Notes under the pieces: model-generated
Told to the model about the DNA's origin: nothing
The model's input: only the letters and a program-made list of their open reading frames with translations
The model's database searches: none
DNA from: Mytilus galloprovincialis
Lineage: Eukaryota > Mollusca > Bivalvia > Mytilida > Mytilidae
DNA length: 64,000 nucleotides
Assembly: GCF_965363235.1 (NCBI RefSeq)
Contig: NC_134850.1
Location: forward strand, 35,747,102 to 35,811,101
Reading direction: 5' to 3'
Shown here: piece after piece, positions 1 to 10,139 of the stretch
Numbering within the stretch: the stretch's first letter is position 1
Layout of the letters: every line of letters starts with the position of its first letter
Program-made: the position numbers and the translations under genes

Positions 1-860
1 TATGTATATATGAAAAGAGATTATAATTACAGTAAGAAATTTGAGTTAAATATGTATGTACCACACGAGAAGGGTAAAGTATTTTTGGAAAAAGGAAGAG
101 GTTAAAACATCCTGTAAGATTTCAATATACAATAAATTGTGCTATAACATAAAATGATATGTTATGCTATTGTTTACAATAAGTATTTGTGAAAAATAAA
201 TGACAAAATGAATCATTAAAAATAATTCTTCAATGGCATTCCTTCATAGTATCAAAGTGGCATTCATACCTTTTATCACTTCAGCGCTGCTTGGACCAAT
301 CAAATCAATGATCACATAACCCGTTGAATTAAAACTCCAAGACACAAGAGGAAATGAAAATAAAATAACTGGATATATTTGTTACACGAAGTTTATAAAA
401 TGAAAAAAATATAACGAAATTAGGAGCTCAATCTCCAAAGTTAAACGCTACAGAACACTGATTATTGGTGCATTTCCTTTTCATCTAAAACATATAGATA
501 TGGTATTAACATTAGCAGTACAAATTTCATTGCAGCAGATGCGCCTTTAGACAACAAATGTCTTTTAAGCATGTTCAGTGATAGAGGCCTTAAATATATC
601 AACATCTAATTGTTTTTCAGAAATTAAAGGGCTGATAACACTAAAAAGAACAAACGTCTAACCAAAGTCTTGCAAAAAATTAAAAAATGGAAAAAAAAGA
701 ACAGCAAATTTGACAAACACAATATCCGTATTATCATGCCAGTACTAGTCACAGGTCTTGTGATAATGTCGAGGACTAGTACATGCCTCACTTGTCATGA
801 TAAAACATTCGACATGTCTTGCTTTAAGTAGTGTACGCAAATTTCTGAAGAAAAACGACA
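1..860. other. No gene seen
   Basis: AT-rich sequence downstream of the protease gene. I see no coding exon, no repeat family shared with the rest of the window, and no RNA gene. Confidence 0.5.
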
Positions 861-863
861 TAT

Positions 864-873
864 TTTATTTATT
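864..873 (-). promoter_or_regulatory. Probable polyadenylation signal of the protease gene
   Basis: On the minus strand this reads AATAAATAAA, two overlapping canonical poly(A) signals about 65 bases beyond the protease stop codon. The position suits a short 3' UTR. Confidence 0.5.
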
Positions 874-936
874 ATAATTTTCCTTTGAATCACCGTTTTT
901 AGCAACATTATTGACATTTGAAAATGTTAACAGCTG

Positions 937-3900
937 TTAATTGTGTTTGCTTGATAATAGCCTCTTAGGTCTTGGTTCAAGAACTCGGTCTTCCCGTTTT
1001 CGTTTTTGTGATGATCCTAATTGACATGAGGATGATGGTGATATTTGAATTGTCTTCGTGCAATGGCTAATGCAAGGTTTAATCTCTTTTCTAACAGCGG
1101 AAATCAATTCCAACGCGTCAGCCACTTTATATACTAAATAAGATTCCTCATCAGCACCGACAAGGACAAATGCTGCCAAACTTTGGTCAGGATTATCACC
1201 AACGCAAATTATTGCTCCACTGTCACCAGGTTTAGCAAACTCTTTTGTATCGACTTGTAAGTAGAGGAACGGTCCATCATACTTACAACCTGTGCACCTA
1301 CCTACTTGTCTGTTTGGTTCGGATGCACCCCATTTATAAATAGTTCGATAGCGCACTTCTAGTGGATCTCCTCGGAAAATTTGCATGTTGATGAAATTTC
1401 CTTTTTGTGTTTTCAACCCAAAAGTACACGAGAGAGTCTTATCGGGTGATACTTCAACCAAGGAAAAATCTAGTGATGGTTCTTCAGATGATCCAGGTGT
1501 TCGCGAATCTGGGTACCGAATGATAACATTTCGGCCAATTGTAGCGTTATTAACATTGGAATATGCATACTGATTCTCTCCAATGACATGAGCACATGTT
1601 GTGAAAAAGTAAGTACCTTTTTCATCTTCTAGGAACATTCCAACTGTTCCATAACTTTTTTTACTTTCATTTGACATTTCGGGATTGATTTTACTTCCCT
1701 GCTGTAATGATGTAAACAAAGTGATCTCTCTACTTTTGAATTTAATACTTATATCGTATTTTAAAGCAGAATAGTCAAAGAAGTTTTTCATATAGTCAGA
1801 GACTTCTTTTTCATCTTTAATGTTGTTACGTTGAAGATAAAGGCTTATTGTATCACCCATACATCCAAAACCTTTCACTCGTTCATTCCTGTAAAAATGA
1901 AAATCATATAGTAATGTTACAAATAAAAAATAAGCGTCACTTTTTTCAATTAAAGGAAAGGCAAATAGTCAGAAACAAAATGTGCTTCTTGTGATCCTTA
2001 CATTTATATTTACAAAATTTGTACATTATGAATAACTTTATTTAGCTCAGTATTCAGTACATCGGTACTGACATGATTTGTAACAATCCTTTCTAAAATT
2101 TTCCGTTAAAAGAGCCAGAAACTCAATGAACGGCCATGTAAAAATGTTTAAATTTAAACTTCAATTATCAAATAAAATCTGATGGGTATGTATGTGTCAG
2201 CAGCAATAAGTGCATTATGCATAAGCTTAAATCCTAGGCAATAAGCTAATGCATAGACAGTAAGTCTATTGCCAAAATTATGTTAGGCATTAGTCTTAAA
2301 TCCTAGGATTTAAGCTTAAATCCTGAAAAATGTGTGCAGGCATTAAGCTTAATGCCTTATTAGTTATCAAAGGTACCAGGATTATAATTTTGAACGCCAG
2401 ACGCGCGTTTCGTCTACATAAGAGTCACCAGTGACGCTCACATAAAAATATTTATAAAGCTAAACAAGTACAAAGTTAAGGAGAATTGAGGATCCAAAAT
2501 TTCTAAAAGTGGTGCCAAATACGGCTAAAATATACATGCGAGTAAATAAAAGACATTTAATCATATAGTAAATAAAAATATGTTTGGTACATAATAACAT
2601 TATGAGAACTGGGACCTGCTTATCGATACTGTCTTATAAAACGAAAGTTGTATATCTGCTCAAAATTTATAAATATGTTAGCTTTAAATAGGAAGAGATT
2701 AAATTTCCGTCCATTTTTTACCTTTTTTCATGATTTTGTATTTGGCGCAACTCCTCGCCCATTGAATCTTATATTGTAAAGTTAGTATTCAAAAAATATT
2801 TCAGCAAAATATGTATGGGCGAATGCTGGCGCCACTGTTAATTTTCCAAAAAAAATATATATACTTTTGCATTAATCTGCTAAAAATCATGTTTTTACAA
2901 CATTTCCTTTAATCATGACATCACATCTCTCTCATTCATGACGATATTAGTGAAAATTATGTTTTAACTAAAACAATTAGACATTCCAACATATGATTTT
3001 ATCATGGTTCCACTACATTATCACTGTGAATATTTACAGAATTGTAGGGCAAAAATGTTGAAGTAAGTAAACCAACTCCTTTCGACATAAAAAAAGAAAC
3101 TAAGGTTTCAACTCTGTCAGGCAAAGTTGGGTAATTATAAATCCTTGGCTTCCAAAAAATTGACTTGAATTTTATACAACGTGTTGTTTTAATCTTTCAT
3201 TCCAGATTATTTAAATTTTGATTAGCATGGATCATGTTAATAGTTGAATACATCGGTTTCAAATATATTTCCGACTTTTTTATTGCTGTCATATTTGTAT
3301 TATTTTCGTCTTTTGGTTTGTTAAATACCTGGCTGTTTGTTTGGGGATTTTATTTATTTTATTTTATTAAGATGGAGGGTGGGGGTGGCGGGGGTGTTCT
3401 TTTGTTTTTTTTTAATTGTTTAAAATTTGTTATGTTAGGGCCTTTTATAGTTGACTACACTTTTTTGTTTTCCTCATTGTTAAAGTTCATATGTTGCTTT
3501 ATAGTTGCTTATATCTTTTTTCTTTTGGACTCTTTTGTATAAATGTATCATTGGCAAGCATACCATTTCTTCTTAACCTATATAATATATTTTGTGAATT
3601 CGTGCACATTAAAATTTTCGACAGCAAACAGACATGACGAGAATAGTAAATATGAACCATGAACAAACATATTTTATATTATAGATTAAGATTTCACAAC
3701 TCATTCAATTATATTCTTTATGTAGGTTTTTAGCTATCGTTATATTAATTTTTTTTTCCAACCTGCAACTTCGTTACATCTACACAACTTTTATCATATC
3801 ATATAAAATTTCGAGTATAAAATGTGATGGCATCAGCACTTTTTATTAAATTTATCTCGGGTATAACTCAAATGTTTAAACGACAGTTTATTGTGACTTA

Positions 3901-4794
3901 CCGTAATGAAACAGTCTTCCACTCGTGCAGCATTACGCTATCTCCTCTGTTCGTCAATTCATCAGACAAAGATTTGCAAAAAGCAGACAAATTATCTTCG
4001 CTTTCGTTGAAATATGTACAGATTCCCGTGTACATTTCTTTTGCAACTGTAGCTTTTTCAGTTTTATTTAGCAATATTATGCATTTGTCTGTACATTTGT
4101 GACCATTAGAGAACACGGCTAAAGTAGATGCAACTGAATCTGTTGATGGCTTTGATGTTTTCTTTGTAACGTATGAGTATCGTGCTGTATTAGAATGCCG
4201 TTGACGTGTAGTCTTAGAATTTGTTTTACCTTGACATTCTTTTAAAACTGGCGTTTTACCTATTAATACTTTGTAGATATGTTCCTCCAGTAAACAACAA
4301 ACTCTATCAGCTGATATATTCGACATCAGTTTAGATCCTAATAGTTTTTTGTGTGAAATTTCTCCATGAATATCTCTTGATAATTCTTCAAATATCTTGT
4401 GATTAGATTTGTTTAAAGGCAAAGAGCACGCATTAAACGTTTCTCCTGAAAGCTTTTTCTTGACATAGCTGGTTAGTTTTCCGCGACTCCCATTCCACTG
4501 TCCTCGTTCCTGGCTTATCTGATGTTGCAGATCTAATATGATATCATAAACTACTTGCAAATGTTCAACTATGCTAAAATGAATACAAAGGCCTACACGA
4601 GTACGTATGTCTACTAGATCTTCTGGAAACCTATATATCTTTGGAAATATTTTGTTGAGAGCTGTATCACCATGAATTTTTCTTTGCAACTCATAACTAA
4701 GAGGTTGCAATGCAGAAACTCTTCTACACCTGCCTTTTACAACATAAATTACATTATCAAAGTGTTGAAGAATGTTCTTGTTCTGTTGAACCAT
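937..4794 (-). CDS. Two-exon trypsin-like serine protease with unknown N-terminal half
   Basis: Exon 1 is 4794-3902 and exon 2 is 1888-937. The donor reads ACG|GTAAGT at 3901 and the acceptor TTTTTACAG|G at 1889. The joined frame is 1845 bases, 614 residues plus stop, split inside an Arg codon. The C-terminal half has the chymotrypsin-fold triad: His398 in TTCAHV, Asp438 in LDFSL and Ser521 in KPGDSGAII. Exon 1 (residues 1-297) is Lys/Cys-containing and alpha-helical-looking, and I do not recognise it. The tail near 592-607 (KRKRED ... RPKR) resembles a nuclear localisation signal. No signal peptide is visible, so it is probably intracellular, unlike digestive trypsins. The ATG at 4794 has a good context (ACAATGG) and follows a likely acceptor (TTTCTTTCAG at 4806), so a 5' UTR exon is expected further right. 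Substrate unknown. The split gene and triad are seen directly; the role is inference. Confidence 0.75.
2205..2357. repeat. Cluster of HindIII-centred palindromes
   Basis: Two perfect 18-bp palindromes lie at 2306-2323 and 2339-2356, both centred on AAGCTT. A third overlapping one is centred on CCTAGG near 2305. The words TTAAATCCTAGG and GGCATTA/TAATGCC recur on both strands between 2210 and 2356, so the stretch can fold into several alternative hairpins. It lies in the intron of the protease gene, just beside a retrozyme copy. Confidence 0.55.
2361..2535 (-). mobile_element. Solo retrozyme-like copy with damaged hammerhead
   Basis: Shares the unit start (AGTTATCAAAGGTACCAGG) and following sequence of the 8015-9146 array. 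The hammerhead region is 2394-2437 on the minus strand. Both stem I strands and the GAAA box are present, but the CUGAUGA box reads CTGGTGA (A6 to G), so self-cleavage is not expected. Lies in the intron of the protease gene. Confidence 0.6.
3410..3575 (+). repeat. Interspersed repeat family E, partial copy
   Basis: Carries the family words GGGCCTTTTATAGTTGACTA and a CATTGGCAAGCATACCA-like end, also found at 17470-17690, 24890-25215, 29430-29600 and 40845-40965, and in reverse at 11570-11960. The open frame at 3234-3542 is low-complexity translation of this repeat and not a gene. Confidence 0.6.
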
Positions 4795-5314
4795 TGTACA
4801 GTCCTGAAAGAAAATTGAATTGGTTTTACACGATTAACTAATTTTGAGAGTTTATTCTCACTAAAGCTATTAATTCGACAAATATAAACGTTACTTAAGT
4901 GTATTGCTCTAAACAAAATATGGTTAAGACTGCTCAAAATGTATCAATATTCTTGAGAAGGTTGTGCATCGAGGAAACTCGTTTACATTGAGGCATTAAT
5001 AATGTAATCGCTTAGATCGCTGACGAGTATCATTTTATTTTGTCTTTATAGGAATTTTGTTGCAAAAATGCAAACACTGTTTCACTCAAGTATTGTTATA
5101 GTTTTTAAAAGACAATTTCAGTTCATTAAAGCTGTGTATGTGAAATTTTCCTCTCCTGGTTAATATATATAATTCTTTCACAAATGTACTGTGTATAATA
5201 TTGTTTTATATACTTATTGTCTTTAAATATTATAAGTTTTATGACAATTAAATCATTCGGAGTTTTATTTTGTTTATTTAAGAGTTGATTTATGGCAGCC
5301 GTATATTTGTTTTC

Positions 5315-5600
5315 ATTTAGTTTAAACATATTTATGGATAGTCGATTAATATAACTTTTGCAACTTATATTAATCCCTTTACGTGTGCGAGTGCTGCCTT
5401 GTAGCGGCATTAGCCTACTCTTTTTCGAAATCTACAAGGGTGTTTTTTGCGTGCAAGAGATATTGTTCTCTCTTAACACGGGTCAGCCACCCTTCCGACG
5501 GACTATCACAGTTTTCTCAAAACCATACTCGAAAATAGTGTCAAGGGAGAGCCAGAAATTCAGTCCCTGAAATTGTCATCCTGGAACAGGAATTGAACCA
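5315..5600 (-). mobile_element. tRNA-derived SINE, 5' truncated
   Basis: Matches the body of the SINE at 48561-48909 over about 285 bases (for example GCCTTGTAGCGGCATTAGCC and GTGTCAAGGGAGAGCC). On the minus strand it is cut inside the tRNA-like head at the B box (GGTTCAATTCC at the 5591-5601 edge), exactly where the inverted repeat of the neighbouring Penelope-like element begins. Confidence 0.65.
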
Positions 5601-5632
5601 GTTTTCATTTAACCATGGGTTGGGCATTTATA
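5601..5632. repeat. Left arm of 32-bp perfect inverted repeat
   Basis: Perfect reverse complement of 7358-7389; the shared core includes AACCATGGGTTGGGC. The pair brackets the Penelope-like element at 5670-7357. A second, outer pair (5288-5319 against 7411-7380, sharing TTTATGGCAGCCGTA) extends the symmetry with two or three mismatches. Confidence 0.8.
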
Positions 5633-5669
5633 GTCGATTATTTTACCCTGAGCGTTAGCGAGGGATAAA

Positions 5670-7357
5670 TAAAATTGAGAATGGAAATGGGGAATGTGCC
5701 AAAGAGACAACAACCCGACCATAGAAAAAAACAACAGCAGAAGGTCACCAACAGGTCTTCAATGTAGCGAGAAATTCCCACACCCGGAGGCGTCCTTCAG
5801 CTGGCCCCTAAACAAATATATACTAGTTCAGTGATAATGAAAGCCATACTAATTTCCAAATTGTACACAAGAAACTAAAATTAAAATAATACAAGACTAA
5901 CAAAGGCCAGAGGCTCCTGACTTGGGACAGGCGCAAAAATGCGCCGGGGTTAAACATGTTTATGAGATCTCAACCCTCCCCCTATACCTCTAGCCAATGT
6001 AGAAAAGTAAACGCATAACAATACGCACATTAAAATTCAGTTCAAGAGAAGTCCGAGTCTGATGTCAGAAGATGTAACCAAAAAAATAAACAAAATGACA
6101 ATAATATATAAATAACAACAGACTACTAGCAGTTAACTGACATGCCAGCTCCAGACTTCAATTAAACTGATTGAAAGATTATGATTTCATCATATGAACA
6201 TCAGGCACAATCCTTCCCGTTAGGGGTTTAGTATCATACCATCATAACATATATGAGAAGAACCTAACCCGTGTCATGCCAACAACTGGTTTTTGAATAA
6301 ATGTGTTTAGTTCCGATGCAAAGACCCTATAAGTGAATCAATATTAACGCCAAAATATGCAATCTTTAATGACCTGACAACAGTATCGTAACTATATCCC
6401 TTCTTAATAAGTCTTTTCAAAGGTTTTGTTAGTTTTTGAGGTGAATACTGACACCTTTGTGCTTTATAAAGAATATTTCCATAAAAAATTGGATGTGAAA
6501 TACCTGAACGTATAAGAAGTCTGCATGTTGAGCTATATTTACGAATGATGTCCTTATACCGATGATAACATTTAGTATAATGTTTTGACTAGTTTGTGAT
6601 ATCGAAAACCCTGGTGTAATAATTTTTCAGTAATACATAAATTTCTCTCGTTAAAATCTAAAACATCGTTATATATACGAGCGAATCGTACACGTTGAGA
6701 TATATAAACACCGGAAGATGGTGACAAGGGAACGTCACCATCTAAAAATGGATAATTAACGATAGGAAATGAAAAATCATCTCTTTTATCATAAATTTTA
6801 GTATTAAGCTCCGTTAGTGATATAGATATCAAGATCGGGGAAAGGCAGTGGTCATTGGTAGTATTAGCTTTATTTAAAGTAAGTTCAACAGGATAAATTT
6901 CTTTAATATACATACTGAAGTCGTCATTATTGAGAGCCAAAATATCATCCAAATATCTAAAAGTATTATTAAATATGTTTATCAGATGTTGTTTTGATGG
7001 GTCTCTACTTATTTTTGTCATAAATTGTAACTCATAGCAATACAAAAACAGGTCCGCAATAAGTGGTGCACAGTTAGTCCCCATTGGAATTCCGATAATC
7101 TGACGATATACGGAATCCCCAAAGCGAACAAAAATGTTATCTAGTAAAAATTCAAGGGCATATATAGTATCAAAGCATGTCCAATTGACATAGTTTTTTT
7201 GTTTATTGCTACTAAAAAATGACCTTAAAGAGTTTGAACATATATATATTTACATTCTGACTTTTTAAATGCCCATTTAATTAGGTGTGTGAATTTTTTC
7301 TTAATGAGAACATGGAGAATGTGAGGCAATGTGGTAAACAGGGTAGAAAAATACGAA
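5670..7357 (-). mobile_element. Penelope-like retroelement, copy 1 (5' truncated)
   Basis: Minus-strand element. It begins on the right with reverse transcriptase coding sequence and ends on the left with the family 3' end (ATAAAATTGAGAATGG near 5670). The 3' region is collinear with copies at 31775-32653, 57981-58826 and 62799-64000, sharing GAGACAACAACCCGACCATA and GGGGTTAAACATGTTTATGA. Beyond the reverse transcriptase the frame is interrupted, but frameshifted remnants of the downstream coding region persist to about 6270. The right end stops at 7357, at the inverted repeat, whereas copy 4 continues past this point with further coding sequence, so this copy is 5' truncated. Confidence 0.75.
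6572..7240 (-). pseudogene. Penelope-like reverse transcriptase, partial
   Basis: Continuous open frame from about 7240 to a stop at 6572. In order it shows LDNIFVRFGDSVYRQ, the motif IGIPMGTNCAPLIADLFL, the catalytic box FRYLDDILAL (YxDD with both Asp present), and a downstream block containing IYDKRDDFSFPIVNYPFLD and GVYISQRVRFARI. These are reverse transcriptase fingers-palm-thumb features of a family I associate with Penelope-like elements. N-terminal palm motifs lie beyond the truncated 5' end, and the frame shifts after LVKTLY, so this copy is not expected to be functional. The alternative is another non-LTR reverse transcriptase clade; the element type rests on family memory. Confidence 0.7.
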
Positions 7358-7389
7358 TATAAATGCCCAACCCATGGTTAAATGAAAAC
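7358..7389. repeat. Right arm of 32-bp perfect inverted repeat
   Basis: Perfect reverse complement of 5601-5632. Continues outward into the sequence that matches 5288-5319 in inverted orientation. Confidence 0.8.
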
Positions 7390-8047
7390 AAATCTACGGC
7401 TGCCATAAATAATTTCGATTCTTATAGGACAAATTCGGTAATTTTGTTAACCGTGAAAGCTCTATACATACGATACTGTTTTGGCTGTTTCGTTTTACCC
7501 AATTCTGATAATATTAGTAATATCATTTAATTCAATGATTATTCTTTTTTAATCGAATTTTCTCTTATTACTTTTCTACCAATGTAATTTCATGTGTTCT
7601 GAGGCGTATAAGAAGCTCTAAAACGTCCGGTATTTACATTTGATTTTTTGTTTACGGAAACATACATGTGACGTCACCTTGTTTCGTTGCCATGTCAAGA
7701 CAATAACATCATTTCGTGGAATTTTCGTTTAATGAAATTTTACCATGAAAAAAAATAGTTAATTTTTCTATAAAATATAGATAAATAAATTAAATCTGAG
7801 TCTTTCTCTACGTAAACAGGGGGTTTTCATGACGAAAATTGAGAATCTCTGATAGTAAAAATAAGCGAAACAGCCGTTTTTTTGTTTGTGTATTACTGCG
7901 TTTGCGCTATAGGTAGATATATTGCAGCGCTTGTAATATTTCATTTAACGTTTTCTAATTATTCAAACCAATACAATACCAACAACATGAAAATAAGGTA
8001 TGCAACACTTCAAATAGTTATCAAAGGTACCAGGATTATAATTTAGT

Positions 8048-8091
8048 ATGCAAGACGCGCGTTTCGTCTACATAAGACTCATCAGTGATGC
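8048..8091 (-). ncRNA. Hammerhead ribozyme motif, array unit 1
   Basis: CUGAUGA, a 4-bp stem II (GUCU/AGAC) with a UAUGU loop, GAAA, a 3-bp stem III and the GUC cleavage triplet are all present. Stem I is disturbed (GCAUCA opposite UUGCAU), so activity is doubtful. Confidence 0.6.
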
Positions 8092-8401
8092 TCAGATCAA
8101 AATAGTTATATAGCCAAACAATACAACGTTAAAGAGCATTGAGGACCCAAAATTTCAAAAACGTTGTGCCAAATACAGCTACAGTTATCAGTTCCTGGGA
8201 TAAGAAAATCCTTAGTTTTTCGAAAAATTCAAAATTTGGTAACAGGAAATTTATAAAAATGACCATATAATTGATATTCATGTCAACACCGAAGTGCTGA
8301 CTACTGGGTTGGTGATACCCTCGGAAACTAAAAGTCCACCAGCAGTGGCATCGACCCAGTGGTGTAAACATTTATCAAAGGTACCAGTATTATGATTTAA
8401 T

Positions 8402-8445
8402 ACGCCAAACGGGCGTTTCGTCTACATAAGACTCATCAGTGACGC
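8402..8445 (-). ncRNA. Hammerhead ribozyme motif, array unit 2 (best preserved)
   Basis: All conserved core bases are present: CUGAUGA, stem II GUCU-UAUGU-AGAC, GAAA, and stem III ACG/CGU closed by two bases. Stem I pairs GCGUCA with UGGCGU. The cleavage triplet is GUU, allowed by the NUH rule but usually slower than GUC. Confidence 0.7.
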
Positions 8446-8756
8446 TCAGATAAAAATAGTTATATAGCCAAACAAGTACAAAGTTGAAGATCATTGAGGA
8501 CCCAAAATTCAAAAAAAAATTGTGCCAAATACGGTTACGGTTATCTATTCCTGGGATAAAAAATCCTTAGTTTTTCGAAAATTTCAAAATTTGGTAACAG
8601 GAAATTTATAAAAATGACCATATAATTGACATTCATGTCAACACCGAAGTGCTGACTACTGAGCTGGTGATAACCTCGGGAACGAAACGTCCACTAGTAG
8701 TGGCATCGACCCAGTTGTGTAAATAGTTATCAACGGTACCAGTATTATAATTTAGT

Positions 8757-8800
8757 ACGCCAGACGCCCGTTTCGTCTACATAAGACTCATCACTGACGC
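8757..8800 (-). ncRNA. Hammerhead ribozyme motif, array unit 3 (C3 mutated)
   Basis: Stems I, II and III, GAAA and the GUC site are intact, but the box reads GUGAUGA. The change of C3 to G at plus position 8794 hits an invariant catalytic base and should abolish cleavage. Confidence 0.65.
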
Positions 8801-9247
8801 TCAGATCAAAATAGTTATATAGCCAAACAAATACAAAGTTGAAGAGCATTGAGGACCAAAAATTCCAAATACGGCTAAGGTAATCTATTCCTAGGATAAG
8901 AAGATCCTTATTTTTTGAAAAATTTGGTAACAGGAAGTTTATAAAAATGACCATATAATTGATATTCATGTCAACACCGAAGTGCTGACTAATGGGCTGG
9001 TGAAACCCTCGGGGACGAAACGTCCACCAGCAGGGGCATCGACCCAGTGAAGTAAATAGGTACCATAGGTATCAGTATTATAATTTAGTACGTCAGACGC
9101 GCGTTTCGTCTACATGTGTAATGATGGAACTTTCATCAGTGAGCTGTAGTTAAAACACACTTGTTATATTGAAAACAATAGGTAAAAATAAAACAGGTAA
9201 TTAATCATCTATGAAATTTTGTAACATATGCATAATTTGAATATATA

Positions 9248-10119
9248 CTAGTCAACAAAAGAAACGATACACGACGTTAGAATAAAATTTATCAAAAAGT
9301 ATTAAAACTAAAACAATAGGAGATACACTATTTGCAAAAGCTTTCATTTGCAAAGTATGCACATATGATAATGAAAATCAAAACCTTTCGGAAAGTAAAT
9401 AAATTCCATGTAAACGATCATAGGGTGCAAATTATTTTTGCGGAAAGTTGGACACAAAATCAACACACAAGTTTGTAAGTACCAAAATAATTTTTAAATT
9501 TGTTTAAAAATATTCAATATGCTAATCAAGTTATGGTAATGTTGTAACTTATGGTTGAAATATTTTTTGTTTTAATTTTGGGTGAAAAAAGTGTTTTTTG
9601 AAATCTCAGAAAATGCAAAAAAAGAAGAACTTGTTTTCGTCTCAAATCAATGTTTTAGACATGCAAACAACACACTTTAAATTTTGAACCTTTCGAATTA
9701 GTTTTTTAAAAGATGGTTAACGTTTTTTTTAATTTCACTTTACACATACTGTCAATGGTAAATCAAATGATAATGTTTACATTTAAACGATTTCTTGTGG
9801 GGCCAAACTTTGCTTTACAAATAAACAAAGAAACTACGATTTTAAAAAAGAATTGATGGCAAACATTGTCTTTATCTTTAAATGAGTGGTTGACATCATT
9901 AGTTGGAACTTCTGTTTTTAAAATTGTCGTTTTATGTAAATTATGTCAATAAACTTGAATTTCCCCAAATGACGTCATGAAAGCAAACAAAATCTTTTTT
10001 TAAACGGATTTATATTTCCATGGTCATTAAATATCACTACCTTCAATATTGGTCCTATAAAAGGAAAACTTCATCTTCAATTGAAAAAAAAGTCGTGTTT
10101 CGTTTCTTTTGTTGACTAG
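9248..10119. mobile_element. Mariner-type MITE, 872 bp
   Basis: Terminal inverted repeats of 28 bp with one mismatch: CTAGTCAACAAAAGAAACGA at 9248 and its complement ending at 10119. A TA dinucleotide flanks each side (9246-9247 and 10120-10121), as for Tc1/mariner elements. The interior is AT-rich and has no transposase frame, so it is non-autonomous. It lies about 100 bp beyond the retrozyme array. Confidence 0.75.
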
Positions 10120-10139
10120 TATATATGTGTTCGAACTAG

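Larger units (their letters stand above)
8015..9146 (-). mobile_element. Retrozyme-type tandem array, three units plus a partial
   Basis: Units start at about 8019, 8373, 8728 and 9061, giving periods of 354, 355 and 333 bases. Each unit holds the same ordered blocks: TATCAAAGGTACCAG, hammerhead ribozyme (minus strand), AAAATAGTTATATAGCCAAAC, AGCATTGAGGACC, GGTAACAGGAA, GACTACTGGG and CATCGACCCAG. There is no open reading frame of note. Tandem units of 300-400 bases with one type I hammerhead each are the published layout of animal retrozymes, non-autonomous retroelements that pass through small circular RNAs. Unit 3 has a small internal deletion, and the partial fourth unit ends in a rearranged hammerhead. 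Identification as a retrozyme is inference from structure. Confidence 0.75.

Noticed and set aside
5601..7389. Inverted repeats as TIRs of a DNA transposon
   Set aside because: The enclosed sequence is a reverse transcriptase element with its own 3' end inside the arms, and no target duplication was found, so a cut-and-paste element is less likely.
8015..9115. CRISPR-like or satellite array
   Set aside because: The ~354-bp units have no short-repeat/spacer layout. The conserved hammerhead in each unit explains the array better than a generic satellite.
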